From positions 4,526,001 to 4,590,000 of the forward strand of contig CM114274.1 in assembly GCA_050084515.1 (NCBI GenBank): a stretch of 64,000 bases of DNA, written 5' to 3'. This document shows positions 11,948 through 23,797 of this stretch, piece after piece. Each line of letters starts with the position of its first letter. Within the stretch, counting starts at the first letter, position 1. The stretch is from Blasia pusilla. Taxonomy: Eukaryota > Marchantiophyta > Marchantiopsida > Blasiales. Below the pieces are notes generated by a model. It made no database searches, was not told the DNA's origin, and saw nothing but the letters and a program-made list of their open reading frames with translations. A program made the translations under genes and the position numbers.

Positions 11948-13331
11948 TAATTTACTCGGGCCGATCAATTAGCAACTACTTTGGCAAATCCAGCCTTCTC
12001 CTAAACGAACAATACTTGGTAGAAATCATTTTTTTTCTTATTTGCAAAAGCGCGTGAAAACTTCATGGAGATGACGAGTTCATACCTTCCGTTGTAAATA
12101 TTCATGGAATTCGCGGGTTCCTTTCTCTTTGCCTGTTTGCATCACAACTTTTGGTTAACAAAATGAATATGACCCTATGCCGGGCATCGAGCAGAGGCAA
12201 GCACAAAACTGAGTAGGAAGGTTAGTTCGTCAACTGTGTGGATACGAAAGTTGAGAGGCCATGGCCTTCCAACTCTACTTCTCTGTGAGGAGTGGAGTAA
12301 TCAGAGACAGTCACCAGTAATTTGAATGGAGGAATCATTTCCTTTTTCCATTCAAATTCATTTTCCTTTACCAAAATATCAAAAAAATGGAGAAATCATT
12401 TCTTTTCTCCATTCATATTTTTTTTTCTCAAAAATAAAATTAACATGATTTTTCAAAAATATAGTCGTATTTTTCATTTCAAAATATAAGTAAATTTTTT
12501 ATTTTCTTGAATCTTAGAAGAGAAATAGCATTCCACTCTTCTAAGTAATTTTATTTTTCAATTAAAATTTAAATGATACCCCACTCCCCTCGTTAATTTT
12601 ACCCTTCCATAAAATTTAAAGAATATCTATTTCTTCTCCATTAAAATTCATTTTCTCTTCCTATCAAATATGGTTTAAGGGATAAATTTGTGAAATTTTC
12701 GTTTTTTAATTACCCCATTGTTTTGTGTTATTGTACACATGATCATCCATTATAACATAAATTAATTTAATTATTTTTAGAAATAATTTTCTCTTTCATT
12801 CATTCATTTTCTCTACCCATCCATCTAATATGAATCAAGAGGGCAAAATTCAAACATGTTATTTTGTCTTACGTACTATCCCATTATTTTGTTTTATTGT
12901 CCATGTACGGTTGTCCATTATAATATAGATTATAGATTATATGGATTCCACTTTTTCAACCTACCATAGATAAAGCCACATGCAATTATCCTCGAGAAAA
13001 GAGGCTTATGGGCAATACCATGCTCACATTTTTCAATGTTTGGCCTTGCAACTTATCCATTGTTACGGAAAAAGTGGATCTCCCTCCAAGCAATACGGGA
13101 TTCTATGGCACCAACGGATGGGATTGGGAGTGGGATGGGGCAATCATCTATGTCATATCCTTCATCAACCACTATCCTATCACTCATTAATATCCCAAGA
13201 TCTGCCCCAAGTCCTAAAATTGAATCTTTCACTATGTATCTCTTATCCCATACTTATAGAGACACACCAAATAATGTTGCACAGAGACAAAGTTTATATA
13301 CACAGACAAAATCCATATTCTAAGACGATGT
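11948..13331. other. AT-rich non-coding stretch
   Basis: From 12300 to 12960 the DNA is strongly AT-rich, with repeated CATTTTCTC/TTCCATTCA motifs. A 10-bp inverted repeat (TTTGAATGGA/TCCATTCAAA) lies at 12321-12330 and 12347-12356. Overlapping short frames at 12980-13390 are not recognisable. Confidence 0.5.
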
Positions 13332-13960
13332 TGCAAATAGCTATGTCTATGGCGTCCACATTAGCGAGGGACCCAAGAAGCGAGTTATGATCATGGATCC
13401 AAGGAGAAAAGACCTTGGTATGACCCACCAAATTCTTAACTTAGACTAGTTAGTCACAAGATTAGGAAGGGTGGTAGAACCAATCACGGGACTAATGCAA
13501 GGTGAGACACGTATGTGTCTTGTGACTAGCCATAGGTGAGAAAATGTCATAGCTATTCGGGGGAACAGCCAAGCACCAAATCAAGGGCAAGAAGCAAGGA
13601 ACACAACATGGGTGAGACACCATGAGACTAGTCACAAAACGCTCCAAGATGCGTTTGGGGAGCCGAGAGTTGCATAAACTACAAGAAGCCTCCGCCAAGC
13701 CATCTTGATGGATAAATTTTCAAATGTTGGTCTGCGGGTCGCAAACCACAGTTGGGTTGAGGGCCAAAACCAAAGACTTCAAGAGGACTATGAGGAAGGT
13801 GGGGTAGGGGGGACACTTTCCCTCTCTATCCACTCAAGCCTTTCAACCTAGAACTAACCGTGATGCGTGTTTGGTCGTGTTTCAAGTTTGAACTAAGGAA
13901 GGCACCTTCATGAATTAACCGACCCCCTTTGGTTTGGGTGAGAAACTTGGGGAGAGTAGT
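13332..13960 (+). repeat. Dispersed repeat family A, copy 1 (see 63387-64000)
   Basis: From GCAAATAG at 13332 onward the sequence aligns with 63387 onward in the same orientation. Shared blocks include TGACCCACCAAA, GACTAGTCACAAAA/CACTAGTCACAAAA and GCTCCAAGAT. Identity looks moderate, so the copies are old. The second copy directly abuts a Gypsy integrase fragment, so the repeat may be an LTR or untranslated region of that family. Confidence 0.8.
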
Positions 13961-14939
13961 CAAGGCTAAGGGAAGAGGCTTCCTAGGGAGATACTACACA
14001 GTTGGGAAGATTTGACCCGATTATGGATTAGCGACTTTTGATTACCTAGAGAACGCGCAACCGGTGGAGTCTTTTGGACTTGATCTAAGTCTTTCACTTG
14101 CAAAGCTTAAGGTCGAGACTACTTCAGGATGAAGCTAACTAAAGTAGAGGATAAAGTGTATGACAACATATCCTTACCACCCCAACTGCATGCATCCCAT
14201 CCCATTCTCAAGACTTCCCCATCCGTATATCCCCACCTGACCATACAACGCACCTCATAGGCCCATATATATCCCTTCCATAACCCCGTTCGACGTCTCA
14301 CTCGTGTTGGAGGGATGCTGGCAGGGTACCTTGGGTAGGGTCTAATCCGGCAGCCTCGCATCTTGCCCCACACGGGGGGCTAATTTCCTTCAATTTTGAA
14401 AATAAAAGATAAAGTCTTGTCCACATCTAGGACATCCCTCTTGCATCTAAAGCCCTCTCACTCATACCCCTTAAGACGCAAGAGGGGGTTCTAATAAGGA
14501 CGCATTGGGCAAGGTGCGGTGCGGAATGGCATATGTGGACTATTCCATAAGGCCATATTTTCCAAGTTTAGTGCATACATCCTTATATGTCCAAACTCGA
14601 GATTATGTACATTTGCTATAGGATCTGGTTATTTAGGATTGAGTTATAGTCAAGCTCATCGTACACCTGAACTACTATATTTGATACTCACACGAAGTAT
14701 GAAAACTTAATTTTGTTTAGTTAGTCTAGCAAGATTATATTAATTATGATTAGTTAACCATAATTAGTATAACTCGAGATGATGGTTAGCATTAAGATTA
14801 GGATTGCTTGTACATATCCTATGTAATTGAGAAGAGGACTAGTCTCCACTCATTCTCTCACTACAAAATTTTGTTCTCCATGGTGGTGTGTGAGTCTGAG
14901 AGACGTATCCCATCAATTATGCTTGTTTATCAGTTTTGT
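13961..14939. other. No gene seen; probable Copia LTR/leader in the second half
   Basis: No coding remnant is recognisable. The stretch 14700-14930 is AT-rich and directly precedes Copia gag sequence, as an LTR and leader would. Confidence 0.35.
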
Positions 14940-16830
14940 ACATAGAATAAGAGTGATAGGAGAACATCAATTCTGGCATCAATTGAAAGTCTTAATGTTT
15001 GAGGAAAGAAGAAAGGTGAGAAAAGACACAATTTTAGTTTGGCGTAAGGAAATTTTAGTTAAAGCTTAGTGGCTGAAGATTTCAAGTGGATCTATGACGG
15101 TGGTAAAACTTTGGAGGCATTTTTTAGGGCTTTTCCAGTCAATTCAACAATCTTCATTTATATCGATCAAAACAATGCGCTAAAGGTTTGTAGTGTTTGT
15201 CAAATAGAGTTCCTTGAGAATTTTCCAACGCATCCAAAATCGTTTGATTTTGAAATTCCTAGCTCCTAAAATAATTATTTTAATGTAGGAAAGTACAATT
15301 AGTGAAGGAAAGTTGTGCAATTTGCTCTCTATAGGTCAATTTTGACAATTTCTTCCACACAGTTGATCATTTTTGGCAAATTTTGGATCAATTTTTTTGT
15401 AGGAGTGGTCTATGCTTCAATTGTAGCAGTGGAGAGTGTGAAATTATATTTTTTTAGTATAATTTTTCTTCATGAAGCAGTTCTCAACATCAATCAAAGG
15501 CGAAAAGCAAAATGAACACAATTACAATATTTTGAAGTTTTGCATTAAGCAATGTGTCATGGATTAGTAACTATGGGACCTTGTTACAAGTGATAAGGCC
15601 TAACCAGAAGGTGACTCAATAGATTGAATGTTCACGCTTGAACCAAAAGTACAAGGCAAGTAATCTACTACATTTCAATAACGATCAGTTTACCAATAAT
15701 TGATCTCATTCAAGATGTTCATAGTCCGAAGAAGGCCTAGGATGCATTGGAAAAGCTATTTCGGGCATTTATAAAAGCTAGAAAGCTTTAATTATATTGA
15801 AATAACAATTGAAAAAAGTGAGGAAAGGATCGCAAAGCATCAACGACTATGTTTTCAATATCAAAAATATTGTTGATTAGTTGAATAGCATTTGAGTGAG
15901 TGTATGAGATGATGATCTGATTTTGTTCATTCTTCAAGGCCTTCCAAAAAATTCCAAGTCTTTTATCTTTGTGAGAGAAATATCCAATCTTTCAAGAGTT
16001 AATCTCATTATTAGTTAGTAAGAAGATGCGCCTAGTCGGTATCGATTGGTATCTTGCTCAGTATGCAAGAGAGTGTTATTTGCAAGTAACGAATCAACCA
16101 AAGGCAAGGTTTGTGGTGGATATCAAACATACGGAGGAAGAGACACTCAACATAACTTCACTTAATGAATTGCGAAGCAGTATCACAGACAATTACAAAG
16201 TGGTGGTGATGGTACAACACCAAGAGTAATATCAAGAACAATAACATTTTAAAACTAAGCACCTATTGGTCATGACTTGTCATATGGAAGCAATGGTGAA
16301 GAAAGACTTAATAGCAGATTGGTACATCGAATATGGTGCATCAAATCGTATAACCTCACAAGCTAAATAATTAAGTAGTATGGAGCCGGTGAAAGATCTT
16401 ACAATAATGCTTACAAGAGATGATACTCAACATCATTTCATGCATACTAGTAAAGTTCCAATAATATCAGATGGTCTTTGTGCTCTCAAAAATATTCTCT
16501 ATGTTCCTACCATTACAAGAAATTCCGACCTTTGTAGGACAGATAGTAGAATAGGGTTATCAGATGAGGTTTAACACATATGGTTATTTCATTGAAACAA
16601 TGACCGATGATAGCCAAAGGAACAAGATCTGCCAGAATGTTCAAATTAGATATTTCTATGTTAGAGATTCAAATAGAAATGTATGGTCAAAGTGGCCAAC
16701 AAGTCACAGATCTAAATGTGTGGTATAAGAGAATTGGGCATATGAATCTTTAAAGAATATATAGTCTTTCATCATCTAATCTAGTAGTAGGACTTTCAAT
16801 CCTAAATTATCGAGCCCTTTTGTGTTAGAG
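14940..16830 (+). pseudogene. Degenerate Copia retrotransposon: gag, protease and pre-integrase remnants
   Basis: Near 14960 a frame reads GEHQFWHQLKVLMFEE, like the start of plant Copia gag. At 15735-15990 a UBN2-type gag core is readable (SINDYVFNIKNIVD, then LILFILQGLP), broken by at least three in-frame stops. The protease site at 16323-16340 reads WYIEYGAS, so the catalytic Asp of the usual D-S-G-A is Glu. LCALKNILYVP follows, and the pre-integrase motif VWYKRIGHMNL lies at 16718-16750. The segment 15069-15515 does not match gag and may be an insertion. The integrase itself is missing. Confidence 0.88.
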
Positions 16831-16839
16831 GTATGCCTT

Positions 16840-17800
16840 GCTTACCAATGGGCATAGAGTAAGTAGCAATCGCCAAGGGTTTAATCGCATGCCAAGAAGT
16901 GAGCAGCAACCTCCCTATCCTTAGTTGGTAGCCTGAGAGTAAGTAGTAGCCGTATGGTTGAGACTGAATAGCATCGCTCCAAAAGACTTAATCGTCAAGC
17001 TGGAAGTGAGTAGCAACTACCCTCAGTTTTATTTTTCCGCCGCTCTGCGAATAGCCGTCGGGCAATGAGTGAGTAGTAGCCGCCTTGTGTTTAGCCGTCG
17101 TTGTGTGACTATCCGCGGAGCACAAAATGATTAGCAACTGCCCTCGGTTTAATTTTGCCATCGCTTTGTGAATAGATGTCGAGCAGTAAGTGAATAGCAT
17201 TTGCCTTGTGTTTAGCCATTGTTTTATGACTATATGTTAGGAAGGGAGTGTGTAGCAGTTGCCCTAGGTTTAATTTTTCCACCCTCTGTAAATAGTTTCT
17301 AGCCAGTGAATTTGAATGAGTACGTAGCAGCCGCCCTGTGTTTAGGCGTCGTTGTGTGACTATTCGCCAGGCATGGAGTGAGTACCAGTGGCCATGTGTT
17401 CAGCCATTGCCCATTTAGTCTTCTAGGATTATGATTAGCATCCATCTCCCTTTGTTTAGCTGCCACTTTGTGAATAGCCGTAGGGCAATGAGTGAGTAGC
17501 AATTTTCCATCAACAGCGTGCTCTGTGACTAGCCATACAGGGTGAGGCTTCTGAGCCTGTGATGAGGAGCCGCCACCATGTGTTTAGCGATCGAGCGGTG
17601 AGGTTTGTAGGATTGTGATTAGCAACTACTATACAAACGAGCGCCGACATATTATCGGCATCCTCCCTATGTTGAGCCACCGCCCACTTAGTCTTCTAGG
17701 ACTGTGAATAACAGCCCCCTCCCTTTTTTTAGTGGCTGGCAAATGACTATCCGAAAGTGTGGTATTAGTAGCCGCTTTGTGACTAGCTCTACGGGTTGAA
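16840..17800. repeat. Degenerate tandem repeat, about 121-130 bp period, next to a MULE
   Basis: The phrase GTGTTTAG(C/G)C with flanking TGTGACTAT recurs at 17087, 17208 and 17338. Within units, GTGAGTAGCA and TAGCCG-type phrases recur at shorter spacing. Related TAGCCGCC phrases reappear inside and beyond the MULE body, for example near 19070, 19160, 20520 and 21135-21160. This fits subterminal repeats of the neighbouring MULE, but no terminal inverted repeat was resolved by eye. Confidence 0.7.
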
Positions 17801-17810
17801 GCTTCTGAGT

Positions 17811-20705
17811 CTATACATCCTGAGATGCAATATGACATTCATTCGCAGCTTCCTCTGCCAAAATAATGTAGAAGGATTCTTCCTCACGGTTCCGCTCCTT
17901 GTCTGTCACAAACTCCCACTTCATGTCAAGGTATGGCAAGGAAATACAACTAATTGGTTCCTCAAAGTCATCAAACTCTTCATCCTTATCAGACTTCCCA
18001 TAAACAAGAGAAATAATAGGAAATACTCCACTATTTGGATCAGATGCAGACCTAAAAGAATGTCTATCAAAATCCATTGGAGTAGAAACATTATCCACTT
18101 TCGAGTCCTCCGCATTTTTAATGTTTCAACACGTCCATCCTCCACATTTCGAATTGATGCAATAGTTCCATGCATATTATATTCTCCTATGATATTTGCA
18201 TTCTCTTGGTTACATAAACCTTCAGGTCCTTAGCAAGTGGGCCTCTGACATTGCCATACTCCTATGTCAAAAACATACTTGCATCAGGTCGTCTTCATGC
18301 ATGTACATCAGGTATAGGTCTCCTTGTAGGTTTTCAGCTTTGAGCACTTGGTAGGTTTTTTGATTATGCCCTTGAAGTATGCAATGGTTACAACTTCTTT
18401 CTGAAGGTCGGGCAACCCTATGCCCATTTGGAATAGTTGAAGGACCTCCTGGTGGGATGATCGTATGCGTATTACTAGCAACATCATGTTCATTCACAAA
18501 ATCCCCATATACAAGATAAGAAATCCCTTCAGTGCCTTGTTCCCCACTTTGTCTCTCACCACCTCTCTCGCCAAGAATGCATATACAATAATGTCGACCA
18601 TATGGAACCCCAAGAAGGGGAGGTCGGATATCCTAAGATGGTGTAAGTTCATCACTCTTCACGATTGGCTTCATTTTATGGAAAACGAATAACTGCATAA
18701 CTAGTAAGTTTGGTGGATTACTTCTTCGCGTGATATGCCCCTAATTTTCTTTGTGCATAAGTTTTCATCATATAATTCCACAACCCACGAGCAATGAAAA
18801 GCAGAGGACCCTCTTTGATTGCTTTAATTGCAAAATTAATGACCTCTACAAGATTTGAACTCATTTTGCCATATATAGCATGGCAAAGGGAATGCATACC
18901 TCACAAACTTCTCTGCTCCTATTTCTTGAATGTACGAAGGTTCATCTACTATTCGTTGAATATGATGTCTTTCCAATTTGTTGATCCACATATCATATCT
19001 AGAAAAGAATACCCTCAATCGTTGTTAACCGCCGCATCCTTACTTTGATTAGTCTCCGAGACAAAGAAATATGATTAGCCGCCGTCCTTCAATGGTGTTA
19101 AATTAGATGCCAAATTGTCAACAGTTGTCTTCCTACGCTTAGTAGCAACTAGCAATAGCCGCCACCTACACAAAAATGTCTTCTATTGTTATGCCAAGTG
19201 AAGCCGTAGAATATACAACATGACTCAAATATCATTATTGCGGATAAATGTAAAGATGGGATAGATTACTTACTTCTCTATGGTCCTAGCATAATGGCAA
19301 GCAATGAAACATTCTTCGAAAACTTTTCCATACTGTGTTCAAACATTTTGTCTCAAATATTGGGCATAGATGCTATGTATATTCTGGGGAAAATTTGTAT
19401 GTACGGCATGTAGAAGACCCTTTGGTCTATCAGGAACCAAAAAATCTTTGGATCATCTAAGGCTAGGATTGCATTCTTCACATGTGCACAAAAACATTCC
19501 CGTTCCTCATTGGTTTGCAAGGAGATATGCCATATGCCAAAACGATTGAATTGGCGTTTCCATCCAACATGGAGGCAATAAAAATTTGGTGGGATACTTC
19601 TTGTTCTTTATATGGCATGCATCCAAGCCAACTACCTTCTATAAATAAGGAATAATGGACGTCATGGCGGATGAAGAAATTAAAAATCTTATAAACGTGA
19701 CAGATTCTTACTCCCAAACATCCCAAGCAGCGGTGGCAAGGGGGTCAGCTTCCTTCATTGCCTGTATGAAAGAAGGAATCAAATGGAAATCTACCTGATC
19801 ACCCCCATTTCTCCAATGTTGGTAGATTTCCTTGCATCTCCAAGTAGGGAAGTAAGTGGTTTGCTTTTTGTAAGTCTGGGCAAGGACTTCTACGAGGCTA
19901 CTTACACTAATACTTGGTTGATTTACAACCCAATATGCATACACCATCAATAACCACTTTGCCTTGTAGGTAGGACCCTCCATGTATGAATGTGGCCTGA
20001 ACATGTGTGCTTCAAGTTGCACACAATTATCTCATATAGACCTGAATTTTTGTGCCGTTGAAGATGAACCCTCCATTCGCAAACTTGATCGTTACAAGGT
20101 GCGCCCTTCCCCTTAAACAAAGATTTGTACCTAGCGAATTGATCACATGCCCCATTCCTAGCGGTGGCAACTCTGGTTTTGTCATGCAATGTCTCACCAC
20201 GCTTCCTCCTTTTATCCATGCGAACGTTTGAGCTTACCATTGGTTCTGTGAAAGAGTTTTTAAACAATGGATGATTAGGCCTCTTGCAATGTTAAGGTCA
20301 CCATGTGACTACCATTCCACATGGGACCCTCGATATGCGTGGGTCCTGAAAATCTTCACAATCTACCCAATTATCTCCAATCAACATCTCCATAGAGTAT
20401 TGACAGAAATTATTATTTCTTTCTACCTTGCATGATGTAGGAAACATTCCAACTTCAGCGATTTTAGTTGCATCTATGTGTTTAGCAACAAACCGCTCCT
20501 TCAATTTAGCCGCTGTGCCTTTAACCACCATCATCCCTATAACATTATCTATCTTTCCTACACTATGATTAGCTACCGTGGAGGATTCCCGACCGTTATC
20601 CTCCATTCCTCCATTGGCAAACATGTTGGAAATACCATCTAGGCCAGTGCTTATGTCTTGCAAAATCGGATTTCTATCTCGAAGGATCCTCAGAAAACTC
20701 TCCAT
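17811..20705 (-). pseudogene. MULE (Mutator-like) transposase, fragmented
   Basis: Minus-strand frames appear in MuDR-family order. An N-terminal segment lies at 20705-20298. A zinc-binding domain at 20267-19947 reads C-x4-C-x23-H-x-C (CNDQVCEWRV ... NLKHTC). A spacer (YKAKWLLMVYAYWVVNQPSI, 20022-19708) precedes a transposase core at 19726-19478 (FIEGSWLGCMPYK ... IASMLDGN). There the usual catalytic Asp of the D-G-(T/S) motif reads Glu. A segment WINKLERHHIQRIVDEPSYI lies at 19018-18836. A terminal zinc knuckle at 18497-18267 reads C-x2-C-x4-H-x4-Y, with the last Cys lost. Multiple frameshifts and stops make it inactive. Plant MULE transposases share this architecture. Confidence 0.85.
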
Positions 20706-22240
20706 TTGTTGAAGTCTTCAAACCGCTACCGGGCTTCTTCTCACTGATATCTGAGAGACCTTTCCCTATGATCTTTGCACCAAATCTACATATTCAAAGT
20801 TGATACCATTTCTTACTCCATGCGCAATGCTTGGCTCTATAATTCAATGAGCTCCAACAATCTAGTGCAAACTCAAATTCATCAAAGTTTCAAAATAATT
20901 GTATTTGCTCTGCATGCCTCCTGATTGCACACGATGACCCCAAGGTTGTTAATCGATTTAACTTTCCCTACGGCTAATGAGAGCGTTACAAAATACACCT
21001 TGTAGATGCAATCTTGCATTCCTTCCACTATATATCCACCACGGTGACTATTTCGACTATGTTAAGCTCTTTGAAATAAAACATCCGTAACGGCATCTAT
21101 TTCCACCATGACCACCTTTTCTGAATCAAACATCCATGTCGGCGGCTATTTTGGCGGCTACTACTGCGCTTAGCTTAGGACGATTCCCACCAAAAAATGC
21201 AAACGCAGTCGAGTGTTTACCTTCTTCCAAACTAAAGCCTTCCAAATTGGGAAAATTCTTGGATGTGGATGCTCTCCACAACTCGAGCATCCAAAGACTC
21301 TCTTCATGATGGGCTTTGTTCATAAGACCCGCACTTATGCTCTAGGCTATTACCACCAAAAAATCCCTTGTCATCCATAGGAAAATGATGTCTTCCCAAG
21401 ATGGGTAGATCAAGATGTCATAAACCGTAGATGGGAGCACATGATCTTTGGGTAGCTCAGTACCATCCATTCAATAATCCAACTAGTGAACGATAAACAA
21501 TGAATAAGTGCTTAGGTGAGGAGAGTGTAAGGCTTAGGTAATCACGACTGTTGAAGAAATTTGCAAGCCAAGTAGTAGGGCTCACATACGACCAAGTCGT
21601 ATTAATCCCAACTATGGATTGCTCATGTATCCAACAATTATTCTCTAAGACAACCATAGAGAAGAACATTTTTAGCACCTGGTGAGCAATCCAATGTGGC
21701 ACTTTGAAGGGGCCTCTCAAGAAAATAGAATGGGGGAGGACCGTTTAGGCAAGGAAAGTTGGCCAGGGGACCACTTAAGCAAATACATGACAAGAATGTG
21801 ATCAAGATAGGGTTGGTCGTGAAATAATGTGTGAAACTAATTAAACTAAAAAGAAGTTAACATTGATGTGGCAATAAAATTGATAGCAAGAGGAGGGGTG
21901 GGAAAATCGTTCATGGAACGTGGTCATATTTGCAATTGGGATTGCAATATGCATTTGGGAGTTGAAAAATGAGCTTTGCATACTATTTAGTTATATACTA
22001 TTATATATATTATTTTTTAAAAGCTACCCTAAGAGTGAGAGACCTTCGTGACGTGGAATATTCGATGGCATCTAGTCCATAAGATCTCGTGGAACATATT
22101 GGATTTCCCCCCCTTACGCCCAATTCCTAGGCTGGGACCCTAAAGAGAGGACAAGGTTCTTATTACTTGGATGCCCTGCCCTCCAACTAAGAGCTAACTA
22201 ACTAAAGATGCCAAAGACACTCTTTATCCGTAGGTCCATA
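20706..22240. other. MULE-distal sequence and unassigned DNA
   Basis: GGCGGCTA-type phrases at 21135-21165 link this stretch to the repeat on the other side of the MULE. Minus frames at 21323-21126 and 21720-21457 are unrecognised. AT-rich DNA follows at 21940-22020. Confidence 0.4.
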
Positions 22241-23797
22241 CAAACAAAGTGAGGTTTGACCCTAGAGTCCGCCCTACTCTGTATAGTGACCGGGGTCCAA
22301 CAGTCAAGCGGACCCCTAGATTTCAGCCTCCGACGAGATCGGTCAATGACAAGCGGCCCCCACAAACGGACACGTGGTCGACGCTCACGAACGACGTAAA
22401 CGTCCCCGTTCCGGTTTTCACCTTATGGGCTTTCCCGTCGTCCGGAGTTACGAGTCCCCGTATGCCATGTCATCCCCGGGAAAAGGAAGAGAGGGAGGGA
22501 AAAGGTCCGAGCTTTTTGTAAGTTCGTTGACGCTCGTTGTGCGTCGAGGGAAAGGTGCGTCCCTCCCCGTAAGGCCTCTTAGGGCCGGGTCCCATGGGCC
22601 TAAAACGACGAATCCGGGCCCTTGCGAAGGTGAGGCCGCTGACAGACCGTCGTGAGACCAGAGGGACCGCAGGGTCAGTGAAGCTTCTAGGGTTCCGAGC
22701 GGTCCGGGTAGGTGGCTGATGCCTTCGTGCGGTGGACTCGGTGGAGAAGGAACATGCGACGAATAGCTTGCAGGCGAGAGGGCAGATTTGTTGGAGGGCA
22801 CTGTTACGATCCGAGATGGTGGTCGCTATGATTATTGATTGATCCGTGACCCAGCGCTCGACACTGCTCTGCTCGTCAACCCGAATCCTGCGAAGAAGCA
22901 GTCGAGTCTGGACGGAGTTTTACACCAAATATAGCCGGCGCTCTCATATCTTTCCTGTCAGTCAGCTCCCTTGTTTGGATGAGAGTACGCATTAATCATC
23001 GCTTGAGGATTTGCAGCTTCAGTTTTCGGGGACTTTTCTCTCGTCCCTTGCCCGCGCAGAGATAACCTTCGTTACTCGGATCTATTCCGGGGCGAGCTTG
23101 TGGATAAAGAGTGAGCAGTGAAGGATACATTTTTATTGATACCTACAGTATTTCGTCCTCTTTCGGAAGCTCATCGGTTCCGTTCTTGACCGGAGGTGCC
23201 GCAGACCAGACGAGACCAGGCCAGACCAGACTTCGTTCACTGGACCAACCGATCTCGAAATTGTGACGGATCTGTGCGCTAGAACCTCCGGATCCCCGAG
23301 AGGGAGAGGAGCCGTGGTTGCTCGCGCAGGGGTTTTGTCGGGGGTGGTTAGGAGAGCGAGAGAGAGAGAGGGAGAAATAGCGAGAGAAAGGAGGGGGCGA
23401 AGCTTCGCGACCGCTGTTGCTCTCCGATTCGCCAGTGGCCACAGACAGCAGTATCGCTTTGCATAAAACCCTAAAAGGTGCCAAGCTTTGGCTATCATTA
23501 GCGAGAGTGGATCTCGCTCATAAAGGTCGCGGAGCGATTAAACGTCCGATCGGCCAATGCATTCATACAAAACCTCGCGAGAAGACGAGGATTAGGAGGA
23601 GCGACAGAGCCAGCAGCCGTGAGTAAGGAGGTCGATCTCATCGGAAGAAAAGGGTGAACCGAGTTTCTCTGTGGGGTTCCAGCGGGGTTGTGATTTTTCG
23701 TCGCTCTTCTACTGTCTCGTAGGAGGGAATCGTTGGTCTGATCTCCAGACAAGGCTGCCTCTGTAGTAGCAAACGAGTGTGCATCCCGCAGCCGGGA
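22241..23797 (+). promoter_or_regulatory. GC-rich upstream region and probable 5' UTR of the mitoferrin gene
   Basis: The stretch 22240-23797 is clearly richer in G+C and CpG than the transposon DNA to its left, and it ends at the mitoferrin start codon. Long frames on both strands (for example minus 22801-22448 and 23498-23133) look like GC-driven chance frames. The transcription start cannot be placed from sequence alone. Confidence 0.4.
23466..23474 (+). promoter_or_regulatory. telo-box-like element
   Basis: AAACCCTAA lies about 330 bp before the mitoferrin start codon. Telo-boxes are common in plant promoters and 5' UTRs of housekeeping genes. A single 9-bp match may be chance. Confidence 0.3.

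Noticed and set aside
22249-22801. Overlapping frames on both strands upstream of mitoferrin
   Set aside because: GC-rich chance frames with low-complexity Pro/Ser/Arg composition and no domain.
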